In this document: one piece after another, positions 51,897 through 59,728 of the stretch
How positions within the stretch are numbered: position 1 is the stretch's first letter
Layout: every line of letters starts with the position of its first letter
Notes under the pieces: model-generated
Seen by the model: the letters and a program-made list of their open reading frames with translations, nothing else
What the model was told of the DNA's origin: nothing
Database searches by the model: none
Assembly (NCBI GenBank): GCA_963843085.1
Contig: CAWJJG010000002.1
Location: 288,247-352,246 of the forward strand
Reading direction: 5' to 3'
Origin: DASUPK01 sp963843085
GTDB lineage: Bacteria; Actinomycetota; Thermoleophilia; Solirubrobacterales; 70-9
Length of the DNA stretch: 64,000 nucleotides
Translations under genes and position numbers: made by a program

Positions 51897-52850
51897 ATGC
51901 AGAGCGACCTCGGTGCGCGGATCCTTCCCGATACCTTCCCGGCAATGGCACGGCTGGAGGGCGGTCAATCAGTCGAGGACCGGGCGCTGCCGCTGATAGG
52001 AGGGCGGCGGTTCTGGGTGTACGGCGCTCAGCCCGGCCCGGGCGAGCCGGAAGGCGAGGAGCTCTTCAACGCCGCGTTCGATCAGCTCAACGATCGCTAC
52101 CAGGAGGATCGCTCTGGGCCGATCGGCCTCTGCGTCCCGGTCTCGGACATCGAGCTCATGCGCCGCCGGCCGGAGGCGATCTGGTCGGAGACCGGGCTGC
52201 TCTACGCGGGCACGCGGCGACCAGCCGAGTCGCCGATGGGCACGAGTCCGGCCGGCACCCAGCTTCGGATTCGCTACTTCTACGACGCCACGATCGGACC
52301 GGGGCTCGAGAACTCGCCGACGATCGCCCAGTCCGAGGCCGTGGATTACTCGCTGCCGCCCGGCTATCGCCTGGTCCCGCTGGCTGACACCGAGGCCGCC
52401 GGACCCGAGGACGTGATCGAGCTCTGGCGGCGTGAGTCGGCCCTCCCGGATCCTCAGGAGGCCGACCGGCGGGTATCCGAGGTGCAGATCGTGGCGCTCG
52501 ACCCGAACGATCGGGTCGCGGCCGTCTCGACGGCTTTCGTGGAGCCCTACGACCAGCTGGGGATGAACGTCTGGAACCTTCGCGGCTTCGTCGCGACTGA
52601 GCACCGAATGGGAAACCTGGCGACGCGGATCCTCTGGGCGACCCGCGACCACCTCCGGGAGCGCTACTCGAGCGAACGCGACAGGAGAGCTTCCGCGGTG
52701 ATCCTCGTGGTACAGAACGAGCTGCTGATGACCTATTTCAACCGCGCGTTCTGGGTCTATTCCGACTTCTTCTACGTCGGCGACTCGGCGCAGGGCGCAC
52801 ACATTCGGGTCCACTACTTCCCCGGAGCCGAGGTACCGCTCCCGCCATGA
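51897..52850 (+). CDS. Unrecognised two-part family protein, paralogue of 62925
   Basis: 317 residues from ATG 51897. Shared blocks with the 62925 product include PEAIWxETxLLYAGT, RIRYFxDATIxPG, the GVSTAY/AVSTAF strand, EHRMGNLATRILWATRDHLRERY and the terminal GAHIRVHYFPGAEVP. The second half (VSEVQIVALDPNDRVAAVSTAF...) has a GNAT-like rhythm. Relative to the paralogue, about 25 residues of the first part (the strand before GGRRFWVYG) are missing. No catalytic residues can be assigned. It is cytoplasmic, with no signal peptide. Confidence 0.75.
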   Translation: MQSDLGARILPDTFPAMARLEGGQSVEDRALPLIGGRRFWVYGAQPGPGEPEGEELFNAAFDQLNDRYQEDRSGPIGLCVPVSDIELMRRRPEAIWSETGLLYAGTRRPAESPMGTSPAGTQLRIRYFYDATIGPGLENSPTIAQSEAVDYSLPPGYRLVPLADTEAAGPEDVIELWRRESALPDPQEADRRVSEVQIVALDPNDRVAAVSTAFVEPYDQLGMNVWNLRGFVATEHRMGNLATRILWATRDHLRERYSSERDRRASAVILVVQNELLMTYFNRAFWVYSDFFYVGDSAQGAHIRVHYFPGAEVPLPP

Positions 52851-52906
52851 GCGTCCCGGATCCGCCCCGGACGAAGCTAGGCTCCGGTCATCGCAGGGTG
52901 GGAGGC

Positions 52907-53722
52907 ATGAGGAGATTCGGCGCGCTGGCGAGCATCGTGCTCGCGGCGCTGATCTTCCCGGCCGGCGTCGGTGCCGCCACTGGAATCGATCGGGGCAGCA
53001 GCAGGTCAGCAGCCGGCCAGACGCCGGCGTGCAGCCGGCTTCAGAGCAAGCTGAGTCGGCAGAGGGCCGGGCTGGCCAGGGCACGCAGCAGGGCGAGGCG
53101 GGCGGTGATCAGGAGCAACATCGCGGTCACCAGGAGGCTTCGCGGGCTGGCCTGCCACCCTCAGCCGCCACCTCGGCTTCCCCGGGATTTCCGAGGCAGC
53201 GGTCGCTATCTCGTTCCGGACCTCGGGGTGAACGTCCCGTTCACCTGGCGGGGAAATGGCGGCAACAGCCAGATGATCGCCGGAGGCGAGGCCTATCCGA
53301 TCTATTTCACGAATCTGATCTACGGCGGGTCCCTTTACACGATCACCTACAGGTGGCCCGGCGTCACGGACCATCCCTGCTCGCGGATCCCGGGGTTCAG
53401 CCTGGACCAGCTGAACGAGATCTTCCGGGGCGCTCAGTACGTCGGGCCGGAGATCCTGAACAGAAACAGGATTCGCTACGTGAACCATTTCCGCCTCGCC
53501 AGAGCACTTCCTCAGGGACCCCCGGGGCTCTTCCCCCGGATCCCCTTCGCCGAGGCCGACATCTACGTCGACGAGAGCGATCCGGGGACGTTCTGGAGGG
53601 TGCTGCACTTCGGTTTCCAGAATCTCTACGACCCGGACCTGGACGAGTGGATCAACATGCACACCTTCAAGCACACGGCGGGAGCGGTGACGCTTCCGCC
53701 GACCTGCCAGCCGCCTGCGTAG
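52907..53722 (+). CDS. Secreted protein of unknown function
   Basis: 271 residues from ATG 52907, preceded by GGGAGGC; the longer frame overlaps the previous gene. A signal peptide (about 1-24) is followed by a basic helical stretch (SRQRAGLARARSRARRAV) and a globular domain (RYLVPDLGVNVPFTWRGNGGNSQMIAGGEAYPIYFTNLIYGGSLYTITYRW...FWRVLHFGFQNLYDPDLDEWINMHTFKH, in pieces). It may be co-transcribed with the 51897 gene. Family not recognised. Confidence 0.75.
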   Translation: MRRFGALASIVLAALIFPAGVGAATGIDRGSSRSAAGQTPACSRLQSKLSRQRAGLARARSRARRAVIRSNIAVTRRLRGLACHPQPPPRLPRDFRGSGRYLVPDLGVNVPFTWRGNGGNSQMIAGGEAYPIYFTNLIYGGSLYTITYRWPGVTDHPCSRIPGFSLDQLNEIFRGAQYVGPEILNRNRIRYVNHFRLARALPQGPPGLFPRIPFAEADIYVDESDPGTFWRVLHFGFQNLYDPDLDEWINMHTFKHTAGAVTLPPTCQPPA

Positions 53723-55780
53723 CTAGCCGACGAGGCTGAAGTGGGTCTTGGCGGTCGCCGTGTTTCCGTAGCCGTCAGTGACGACGGCGGTGACGACGAC
53801 TTTCGCCGGGCCGCCGCCCATCGCCCTGCGGATCCGCTTGCGGGCGGCCTTCGAAAACCTGAGCTTGATCTTCGTCCGGACCCCGGCGCGGACCGACCTC
53901 GTGGACCGGCGAGCGTCGAGTGCCTCCGAGATGACGTGCGAGCCGCCGGAGGCGCCCGCGCCCGCTCCCCGCACCCTTGCCTGTAGCTGGACGGTGCCGG
54001 CCTTGTCGACCTTCTCCGTGACCGCGGCCTTGGACATCTTCTGCTCCTTCTGGGCCTTCAATTTCTGTGTTGGCTTGGGCTGCTTCTCGACGCGGAATGA
54101 GCCCCTCATGAACGGATGGATCCGGCAGAAGTAGGTGTAGGTGCCGGGTGGGAGGTCGTTCGGGGTCTTCCACGTGTCGGTTCCGGAGGCGGGCGCACCC
54201 CCAAGGGAGCCCTGGTTGCCGTTGGTGCCGAGCTCGCCGGAGTCGATGGTCACGGGCCCGTTGGCGATGGGGTACGCGACCCCGGTCTTGCCCGTACACG
54301 GGTCCTTGCAGGCGGTGATCGTGTGGAAGGCGTTGACGCTTGGGATCGCGTCGTCGTTCTGGAAGGTGAGGCTCTGGCCAGGCTGGATGGTGGGCACGGT
54401 CAGGCCGGCGTTCCCGGCGTGGTAAGCGAAGGACTGGATGTTGACCATGTTGCCCGGCGAGGGAGCGCTCGGCAGCGAGAACGGATCAGCGACGCCGGTC
54501 GGGTCTCCGCCGTGGTTATCGTTCTCGGCGAGGTGCGTGTGGGTGAGGACCGGCTTCCCGTCGGCCCCATCCTGCGGGATGCACCCGGGTGGAGGACTTC
54601 CGCTCGACGGGCAGTCCTGGGCCTGTGCATCCTGCGATCCAGGGAGGGTCCCGTCGTAGACGGCGACCGGCATGATCCCCATCACCTCGTACCAGTCGGC
54701 TCTCGAGGTGTCGTAGGTCGCATGCACGCTGACCTTGTCCCCAGGTTCCACCTGCACCTGCCAGGTCGGGTCCCCGGGATTCAATCCAGCGGGCGTCGCA
54801 CTCATCGCGACGTCCCACGAAACCTCTCCCGCCGGTTCGTAGTAGTGAGCGGCCGAGGTGAAGAGGGTGTTGGTGTGGCCGTTGCGCGTGTCACGCAGCT
54901 GGTCGTTGAGGCCGCCGGGGTGAAGATGTCCGGCGGTGCCGATCAGCGTCTCGGGATGGTCCCCCACCTTCCAGGTCTGGGCCCCACCCAGGCAGCCGTG
55001 GCTGCCAGGTGCCCACGAGGCCTCGCCTCCGTTGAAGGTGCACGGATGGAGATCCGCGGCCGGGGCCTGGTCGGGAAACGTGTAGGTGCCGTTGTGGCCG
55101 TCGGATCGGAGGGCGTCGAAAACCGGATAGAGGCTTTGCCCGGCGACGTCCATCCACTGCGTGGTCACGGTGTTCATCGTGCTGGCCGCCGGTGAGGTGT
55201 CGGGGACGAAGTCGAGTCGCCAGACGACGTAGACCTGCGAGGTCTGCGCCAGCAGGTCGTGCAGCATGTCGTTGAGGATCCAGGAGTCACCGGGTTCGCT
55301 CCTCCAGCCGAAGCCCTGCGGCAGCTGCTCGGTCGTCTTCTCCTCACCGGCGGCGAACTGCGGATGGCCGTTCACCAGCCAGACGGCGTGATGCAGGTGG
55401 ACGACGTCGACGCGCGGGACGGTCCCGTCCTTGTAGATGAACTCCGGGTCGAAGCGGGTGATGTACCCGGGCTCCTGGGGCCAGAGCTTCGCGCCCGCGG
55501 TGTCAACGGCGGTCCGCAGCTTGATGATGTTCTGCCCGGGCGCGATGTTGATCGGGCCGTAGCAGTAGGTGATGTGCTGCGTGCCGGTGTAGTCGACGTG
55601 CGGGATGGCTCCCGGCTTGTCGGCGATCGTCGGGCACCCGGGGTTCCCGGGAGGGGGAGTTCCGTCGATGACCACGCCGGCCCTGGCGGCGGGCGAGATC
55701 ACCAACGACGCCGCGATCGCGAATGCGAATGCGAATGCGGCGAGCAAGCTGCGAATCCTGAGACCTACAGAAGCTTCCAT
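53723..55780 (-). CDS. Secreted copper protein: Nod19/monooxygenase-like domain plus cupredoxin
   Basis: 685 residues with AAGGGAG before ATG 55780 and a signal peptide (about 10-34). The N-terminal two thirds resemble SURNod19/copper type II monooxygenase-like domains, with His pairs in VDVVHLHHAVWLVNG and GTAGHLHPGG. Around residues 480-570 a plastocyanin-like domain shows a type 1 copper site: His in FHTITACKD, then TYFCRIHPFMRG (Cys, His, Met). The last 110 residues form a basic Ig-like domain. Extracellular electron transfer or oxidation is inferred. Confidence 0.8.
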   Translation of the reverse strand: MEASVGLRIRSLLAAFAFAFAIAASLVISPAARAGVVIDGTPPPGNPGCPTIADKPGAIPHVDYTGTQHITYCYGPINIAPGQNIIKLRTAVDTAGAKLWPQEPGYITRFDPEFIYKDGTVPRVDVVHLHHAVWLVNGHPQFAAGEEKTTEQLPQGFGWRSEPGDSWILNDMLHDLLAQTSQVYVVWRLDFVPDTSPAASTMNTVTTQWMDVAGQSLYPVFDALRSDGHNGTYTFPDQAPAADLHPCTFNGGEASWAPGSHGCLGGAQTWKVGDHPETLIGTAGHLHPGGLNDQLRDTRNGHTNTLFTSAAHYYEPAGEVSWDVAMSATPAGLNPGDPTWQVQVEPGDKVSVHATYDTSRADWYEVMGIMPVAVYDGTLPGSQDAQAQDCPSSGSPPPGCIPQDGADGKPVLTHTHLAENDNHGGDPTGVADPFSLPSAPSPGNMVNIQSFAYHAGNAGLTVPTIQPGQSLTFQNDDAIPSVNAFHTITACKDPCTGKTGVAYPIANGPVTIDSGELGTNGNQGSLGGAPASGTDTWKTPNDLPPGTYTYFCRIHPFMRGSFRVEKQPKPTQKLKAQKEQKMSKAAVTEKVDKAGTVQLQARVRGAGAGASGGSHVISEALDARRSTRSVRAGVRTKIKLRFSKAARKRIRRAMGGGPAKVVVTAVVTDGYGNTATAKTHFSLVG

Positions 55781-55855
55781 GCTCCCTTTTCCCGCTGACT
55801 CAGAGTCAACGTATCACGCTGACCCGACTTTCCGGAGATCGATTCGGTTTTCCGC

Positions 55856-56251
55856 TCAATCCGAGCCCGGCGTGTAGTTCCCGAACGACCACTCGTAACC
55901 CTCCGGATCGAGCACGCGAGCCCGTTCGGTGCCCCATTCGGTCGGCTCGGGCTCGAAGACGCTTGTCGCTCCCGCCTCGATTGCAGCCTCGTACATGGCT
56001 GCGACGTCATCGGTCCGCACGTAGGTGCCGTGTCCCACGGTTCGCCCCCGGAGCTCCGGATGCTGGACCTCCTCCAGGGATCCGCCCACCATCACGAGCG
56101 CGTCGCCGAGCCTGAGCTCGGCGTGACGGAGGCTTCCGTCCGGGTAGGGCCAGGTGATCAGCAGCTCGAAGCCGAGCGCTTCCAGCCAGGCAATCGCCCG
56201 CTCCGGGTCTTGGTACCCGAGCTGGGGATAGAGCTGAGTCAAGGCACTCAT
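55856..56251 (-). CDS. VOC-family (glyoxalase-like) protein
   Basis: 131 residues from ATG 56251. LYPQLGYQDPERAIAWLEALGFELL begins the first beta-alpha-beta-beta-beta unit; RHAELRLGDALVMVGG and GTYVRTDDVAAMYEAAIEAGATSVFEPEPTEWGTERARVLDPEGYEWSFGNY complete the second, with the usual metal-site Glu near the end. Related proteins include PhnB-type and bleomycin-resistance-type VOC members. It follows the FAD oxidase stop by 17 bases, so they are co-transcribed. Confidence 0.88.
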   Translation of the reverse strand: MSALTQLYPQLGYQDPERAIAWLEALGFELLITWPYPDGSLRHAELRLGDALVMVGGSLEEVQHPELRGRTVGHGTYVRTDDVAAMYEAAIEAGATSVFEPEPTEWGTERARVLDPEGYEWSFGNYTPGSD

Positions 56252-56268
56252 CAGGCTATCGCTGTGAA

Positions 56269-57669
56269 TCACCTCCCGATATGGAATCCGAGTCGCTCGG
56301 GAATCCCCGCCAGGCCGCGGCTGAGCGGGCTTGCCGTTTCGCCTCGCTCCTCGGCCGCCTCCTTGCCCAGCAGGCCGGCTCGGATTGCGTTTCCGCCGAG
56401 CCACGCGGCGAAGCCCGTCGGAACGCGGCGCGGCGCGGGGTCCACCAGGGCGAGCCGGGAGTGATCGTCCCGCCGGTCGAGCGCGAGTGAGGCGAGGATG
56501 CGGCCGACGAGCATCGAGGGGCCAACCCCGTTGCCCGTGTAGCCGAAGGCAGCATGGACACGGTTCGTGCCGAGCGGCATCACCGTGGGCAGATGGGTGG
56601 GCGAGACGTCGATCGGGCCGCCCCAGGCATGGGTGAGCCGGCGGCCCTCGAGCCCCGGGAAGAACGAGCGCAGGTCGGAGCCGACCTGCTGCACGACGCC
56701 GGGATCGAGCTCGGTCTGCCCGCCGAGCCTTGCGCCGCAGGCGATCCGCCCGCCGCCCCAGCCGAAGGCGATCCGCCCGTCGGGCGTCGTCCGCAGGTAG
56801 TGGACCATCGCCCGTGAGTCGGTGATGCACTCTCCTCCGGTCCAGCCGATTTCCTCCAGCAGATCCGGCACCGGCTCGGTCAGCACGATGTGGCTGGAGG
56901 TCACCGTCAGGCGCCCTCGCAGCGGTGATCCGGCGGCGCCGCTCGCGGAGCCGAGGGCGAGCACGCACGCCCTCGACCGGATCCGCGCGGCCGGGGTCTC
57001 GGCGAGACAGCCCCAGCTCCCGGCATGCAGAAGCCGCAGGGGTGAGCGCTCGAAGACTCGGACCCCGGGGCGCTCCGCCAACCGCTCGCGCAGCCCGAGC
57101 GCGAGCCTCGCCGGCTGCACCGTGGCGGCTCCCGGATAGAGGGCACCCGCGCGGAAGCGCGGCGAGCGGCAGCGCTCGGCGACCTGGTCGGGGCTCAGCT
57201 CCTCGGCCGCATCTGGAGCGCCGATCTCCCGGCAGGAGGCCACTGCCTCGTCCCAGATTCCGTCCTGCGCGGGGGCCGCCGAGAGCTGCAGGTAGCCGCC
57301 GCGCCGGTACCAGGCATCCACCTGCTCCTCCTCGCAGAAGCCGCCGATCTCGTCGACGGCGTCCTGGGCCGCCCGGGCAACGCGGGCCGCCGCCTTGTCG
57401 CCGATCCGCTCGCGGAGGGTGTGGAGGCTGAACCACATGGCGTTGACGAAGCCGCCGTTACGGCCGCTCGGCCCGTGTCCGCAGCGATCGGCCTCCAGCA
57501 GGACGACACTCGCCTCCGGCTCGAGCTGCGAGATCTGCCAGGCCGCCCACATGCCCGTGTAGCCGCCCCCGATCACGAGTACGTCGCAGCTCAGCTCCCC
57601 ATCGGCGACGGGCAGCGGCGGGCGATCGCCGGCCTCCTCGAGCCAGTAGCCATGTGCCGTGTGCTTCAT
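56269..57669 (-). CDS. FAD-dependent oxidoreductase (DAO family, PuuB-like)
   Basis: 466 residues from ATG 57669 (GTG 57678 possible). The dinucleotide fold VLVIGGGYTGMWAAWQIS, CGHGPSGRNGGFVNAMW and the C-terminal AFGYTGNGVGPSMLVGRILASL are typical of amine/D-amino-acid oxidases of the gamma-glutamylputrescine oxidase type. It would oxidise an amine using FAD and oxygen, probably in the cytoplasm. The co-transcribed VOC gene could act on a product. No gamma-glutamyl ligase or aldehyde dehydrogenase gene is nearby, so a putrescine pathway is not supported. Confidence 0.9.
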   Translation of the reverse strand: MKHTAHGYWLEEAGDRPPLPVADGELSCDVLVIGGGYTGMWAAWQISQLEPEASVVLLEADRCGHGPSGRNGGFVNAMWFSLHTLRERIGDKAAARVARAAQDAVDEIGGFCEEEQVDAWYRRGGYLQLSAAPAQDGIWDEAVASCREIGAPDAAEELSPDQVAERCRSPRFRAGALYPGAATVQPARLALGLRERLAERPGVRVFERSPLRLLHAGSWGCLAETPAARIRSRACVLALGSASGAAGSPLRGRLTVTSSHIVLTEPVPDLLEEIGWTGGECITDSRAMVHYLRTTPDGRIAFGWGGGRIACGARLGGQTELDPGVVQQVGSDLRSFFPGLEGRRLTHAWGGPIDVSPTHLPTVMPLGTNRVHAAFGYTGNGVGPSMLVGRILASLALDRRDDHSRLALVDPAPRRVPTGFAAWLGGNAIRAGLLGKEAAEERGETASPLSRGLAGIPERLGFHIGR

Positions 57670-57759
57670 CGGGATCACGAATCAAACACGGCGCGGGGGC
57701 GATGAGTTTCCGAGTCGTGGCGAGTCTTCGGGGTATAGCCGGACAAAGGAGGAATACGG

Positions 57760-58497
57760 ATGCCTGACCACAGCACTGGAACACGCGAGGAATGGGAGGC
57801 GGCGCGGGCGGAGCTCGCAAAGCTCGAGGCCGAGCAGGCCGAGCGCAACAACGAGATCAAGAAGAAGCGGCGCGAGCTGCCCTGGGTCCCCGTGGAGAAG
57901 GAGTACGAGTTCGACACCGAGGACGGCAAGAAGAGCCTCGCCGAGCTCTTCGACGGCCGCTCTCAGCTGCTCGCCTACAACATCATGTACGGGCCCGACT
58001 ACACGAAGGGCGCCTGCCCCGGATGCACGAGCCTCGGGGACGAGTTCAGTGGCCCGCTCGTCCACCTGAACCACCGGGACGTGACCTTTCTCTGCTTCTC
58101 TCGCGCGCCGATCGAGGAGCTCGCCGCCTACAAGAAGCGGATGGGCTGGGAGTTTCCCTACGTCTCGACCTACGAGAGCGACTTCCCCTTCGACATGGGC
58201 CTGGCGCTGACCCCCGAGCAGGCGCAGGAGATCCCGGAGGTCAAGCAGATGCTCGACGACCCGCCGGACTGGCTCGTGGAGTGGGGGGAGCAGGTTGGCG
58301 CGGACCTGAAGGACGGGCTGCGCGAGGGACCGGGCTACATCGCCTTCGCGCGCGATAACGGGACCGTCTACCTGACCTACCAGGTGATGGCGCCCGACCC
58401 GTTCGTGGCGCCGTTCCACTCCTTCCTCATCGACCGCACCCCGAAGGAGCCGCCGGAGGAGCCCCGCTCCTGGCGGAAGGACGAATACCCGGACTAG
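57760..58497 (+). CDS. DUF899 thioredoxin-fold family protein
   Basis: 245 residues with AAAGGAGGA before the ATG. Family segments are YNIMYGPDYTKGACPGCTSLGDEFSG, LNHRDVTFLCFSRAPIEELAAYKKRMGWEFPYVSTYESDFPFDMG and PGYIAFARDNGTVYLTYQ. DUF899 proteins are predicted thioredoxin-like; the ACPGC pair sits where a redox motif would be. The role is unknown, possibly peroxide-related. It is divergent from the FAD oxidase. Confidence 0.88.
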   Translation: MPDHSTGTREEWEAARAELAKLEAEQAERNNEIKKKRRELPWVPVEKEYEFDTEDGKKSLAELFDGRSQLLAYNIMYGPDYTKGACPGCTSLGDEFSGPLVHLNHRDVTFLCFSRAPIEELAAYKKRMGWEFPYVSTYESDFPFDMGLALTPEQAQEIPEVKQMLDDPPDWLVEWGEQVGADLKDGLREGPGYIAFARDNGTVYLTYQVMAPDPFVAPFHSFLIDRTPKEPPEEPRSWRKDEYPD

Positions 58498-58500
58498 GGC

Positions 58501-59097
58501 TCAGGCTTCGCTGATCAGCGCGACCGGCAGGCCCAGGCCCGCCTCCCGCCTGACCGTGGCGATTCGCCGGCCGGGCTGAACCGCGTCGCGGATCGAGCCG
58601 AGCCGGTCGCTGAGCATCTCCGCCGCCGCATCGAGGTCGGCGACGGCGAAGGTGATGCCCCAGAACCGGGCCGGGCCCGGCTCGACGTCGGCGTGCTCGA
58701 CGGCCTCGAGGATCACCTCGCCGAGGCGGAAGAACCCCTGGCGCAGCGGCGAGCCGCCGGCCTCGGCCTCTCGGACGCGGCGCCGCTCGACGCCGATCGC
58801 CTCGAGCGCGGCCGTCGTGCGCTCGAGATCCGGGGTGAAGACCACGAGATGGTCCACGCGGAGGGCGCCGATGGGATGCGCCGAGGCAGCCGGATCGGCG
58901 CCGGACGGCTGAGCCAGCGGCAGGCCGTCGACCTCGTCGCCGGCCCCGGAGAGGATCCAGCCGGCAATGGGCTCGCCGGTTCCGAATGAGAGGACGACCT
59001 CACCGACGCGCATCGCGTCGCCGGTGACGTCGAAGCCCGCCTCGCCCCACGGCGACGGGTCGGTCCCGAGGGTCAGCTGTTCGATCCGTCGCTTCAT
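58501..59097 (-). CDS. VOC-family protein
   Basis: 198 residues from ATG 59097 (ATG 59127 would collide with the divergent gene). LRVDHLVVFTPDLERTTAALEAIGVERRRVREA is the clear VOC unit, with metal-ligand His in VDHLV. LGEVILEAVEH and ARFWGITFAVADLDAAAEMLSDRLGSIRDAVQPGRRIATVRREAGLGLPVALI complete the pattern. The first 70 residues are a variable domain. There is no upstream ribosome-binding site, so the message may be leaderless. It is three bases from the convergent DUF899 stop. Confidence 0.82.
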   Translation of the reverse strand: MKRRIEQLTLGTDPSPWGEAGFDVTGDAMRVGEVVLSFGTGEPIAGWILSGAGDEVDGLPLAQPSGADPAASAHPIGALRVDHLVVFTPDLERTTAALEAIGVERRRVREAEAGGSPLRQGFFRLGEVILEAVEHADVEPGPARFWGITFAVADLDAAAEMLSDRLGSIRDAVQPGRRIATVRREAGLGLPVALISEA

Positions 59098-59129
59098 TGC
59101 GGGTGCGCGCGCAAAGCAATACTCCATGG

Positions 59130-59717
59130 ATGAAGGCGGTGCTGGCCATCGGGGTGGTCTGTGTCCTCGGGGGCGCGGTGCTCGCGTACTTCGTGCTCGA
59201 CCCGTTCGGGGATGACTCGGATCCGACGGCGAGCCTCCATCTCAGCGGCACGGCCTGTGAGCGCCTCGCCGGGCTCGCCGGGTATCTGGCGGACAACGAC
59301 GACAACGTCAACGAGTTCCTTCTCGACCTCGGGCAGCAGGCGGGCGGGATCAGCAGGGGGCGACGCGCGCTCACCGATCTTGCCCGCGGCGGCCGCAACC
59401 GCATCCGCGGAAAGGGGTTCAAGCAACGGTATGACGATGGCAGCGTCGGTCAGGTACGGCATTTCGTCGGTTACGTGCGGGCGTCGATGTTCGGCGGTGC
59501 GCTCGTGACCCGCTGGATCTCCGAGCACCTGCGTCATGACCCGGCGGATTCCCCGGACGGTCGTCTCGGTGACCAGGGGATCGCCTTCGAGCAGGACCTG
59601 GTCGCCGGCCGGCTGGAGCTCGCGGACGCGTCCACCTGGCTCCGGACCCATCTCTGCCGCCGGCCGGGCGTTATTTACCGCAGTACTGACGAGGGGTCGT
59701 CCGACGGGGGCGCTTAG
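59130..59717 (+). CDS. Single-pass membrane-anchored protein, unknown function
   Basis: 195 residues from ATG 59130. One N-terminal helix (about 2-22, AVLAIGVVCVLGGAVLAYFV) places a helical Arg/Asp/Leu-rich domain outside. Segments are HLSGTACERLAGLAGYLADNDDNVNEFLLDLGQQAGG and VGYVRASMFGGALVTRWISEHLR. No family is recognised. It shares a 32-base gap with the divergent VOC gene and precedes the arylsulfotransferase-like gene by 11 bases, suggesting one transcript. Confidence 0.65.
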   Translation: MKAVLAIGVVCVLGGAVLAYFVLDPFGDDSDPTASLHLSGTACERLAGLAGYLADNDDNVNEFLLDLGQQAGGISRGRRALTDLARGGRNRIRGKGFKQRYDDGSVGQVRHFVGYVRASMFGGALVTRWISEHLRHDPADSPDGRLGDQGIAFEQDLVAGRLELADASTWLRTHLCRRPGVIYRSTDEGSSDGGA

Positions 59718-59728
59718 CCTTGTGCACG

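Noticed and set aside
53840..55195. Long plus-strand open frame antisense to the copper-protein gene
   Set aside because: It is a shadow caused by high GC; the minus-strand frame has a signal peptide, copper-ligand motifs and a ribosome-binding site.
55856..57436. 526-codon minus-strand frame joining VOC and antisense of the FAD gene
   Set aside because: Only its last 131 codons (VOC) are real; the rest is the wrong frame of the FAD oxidase.
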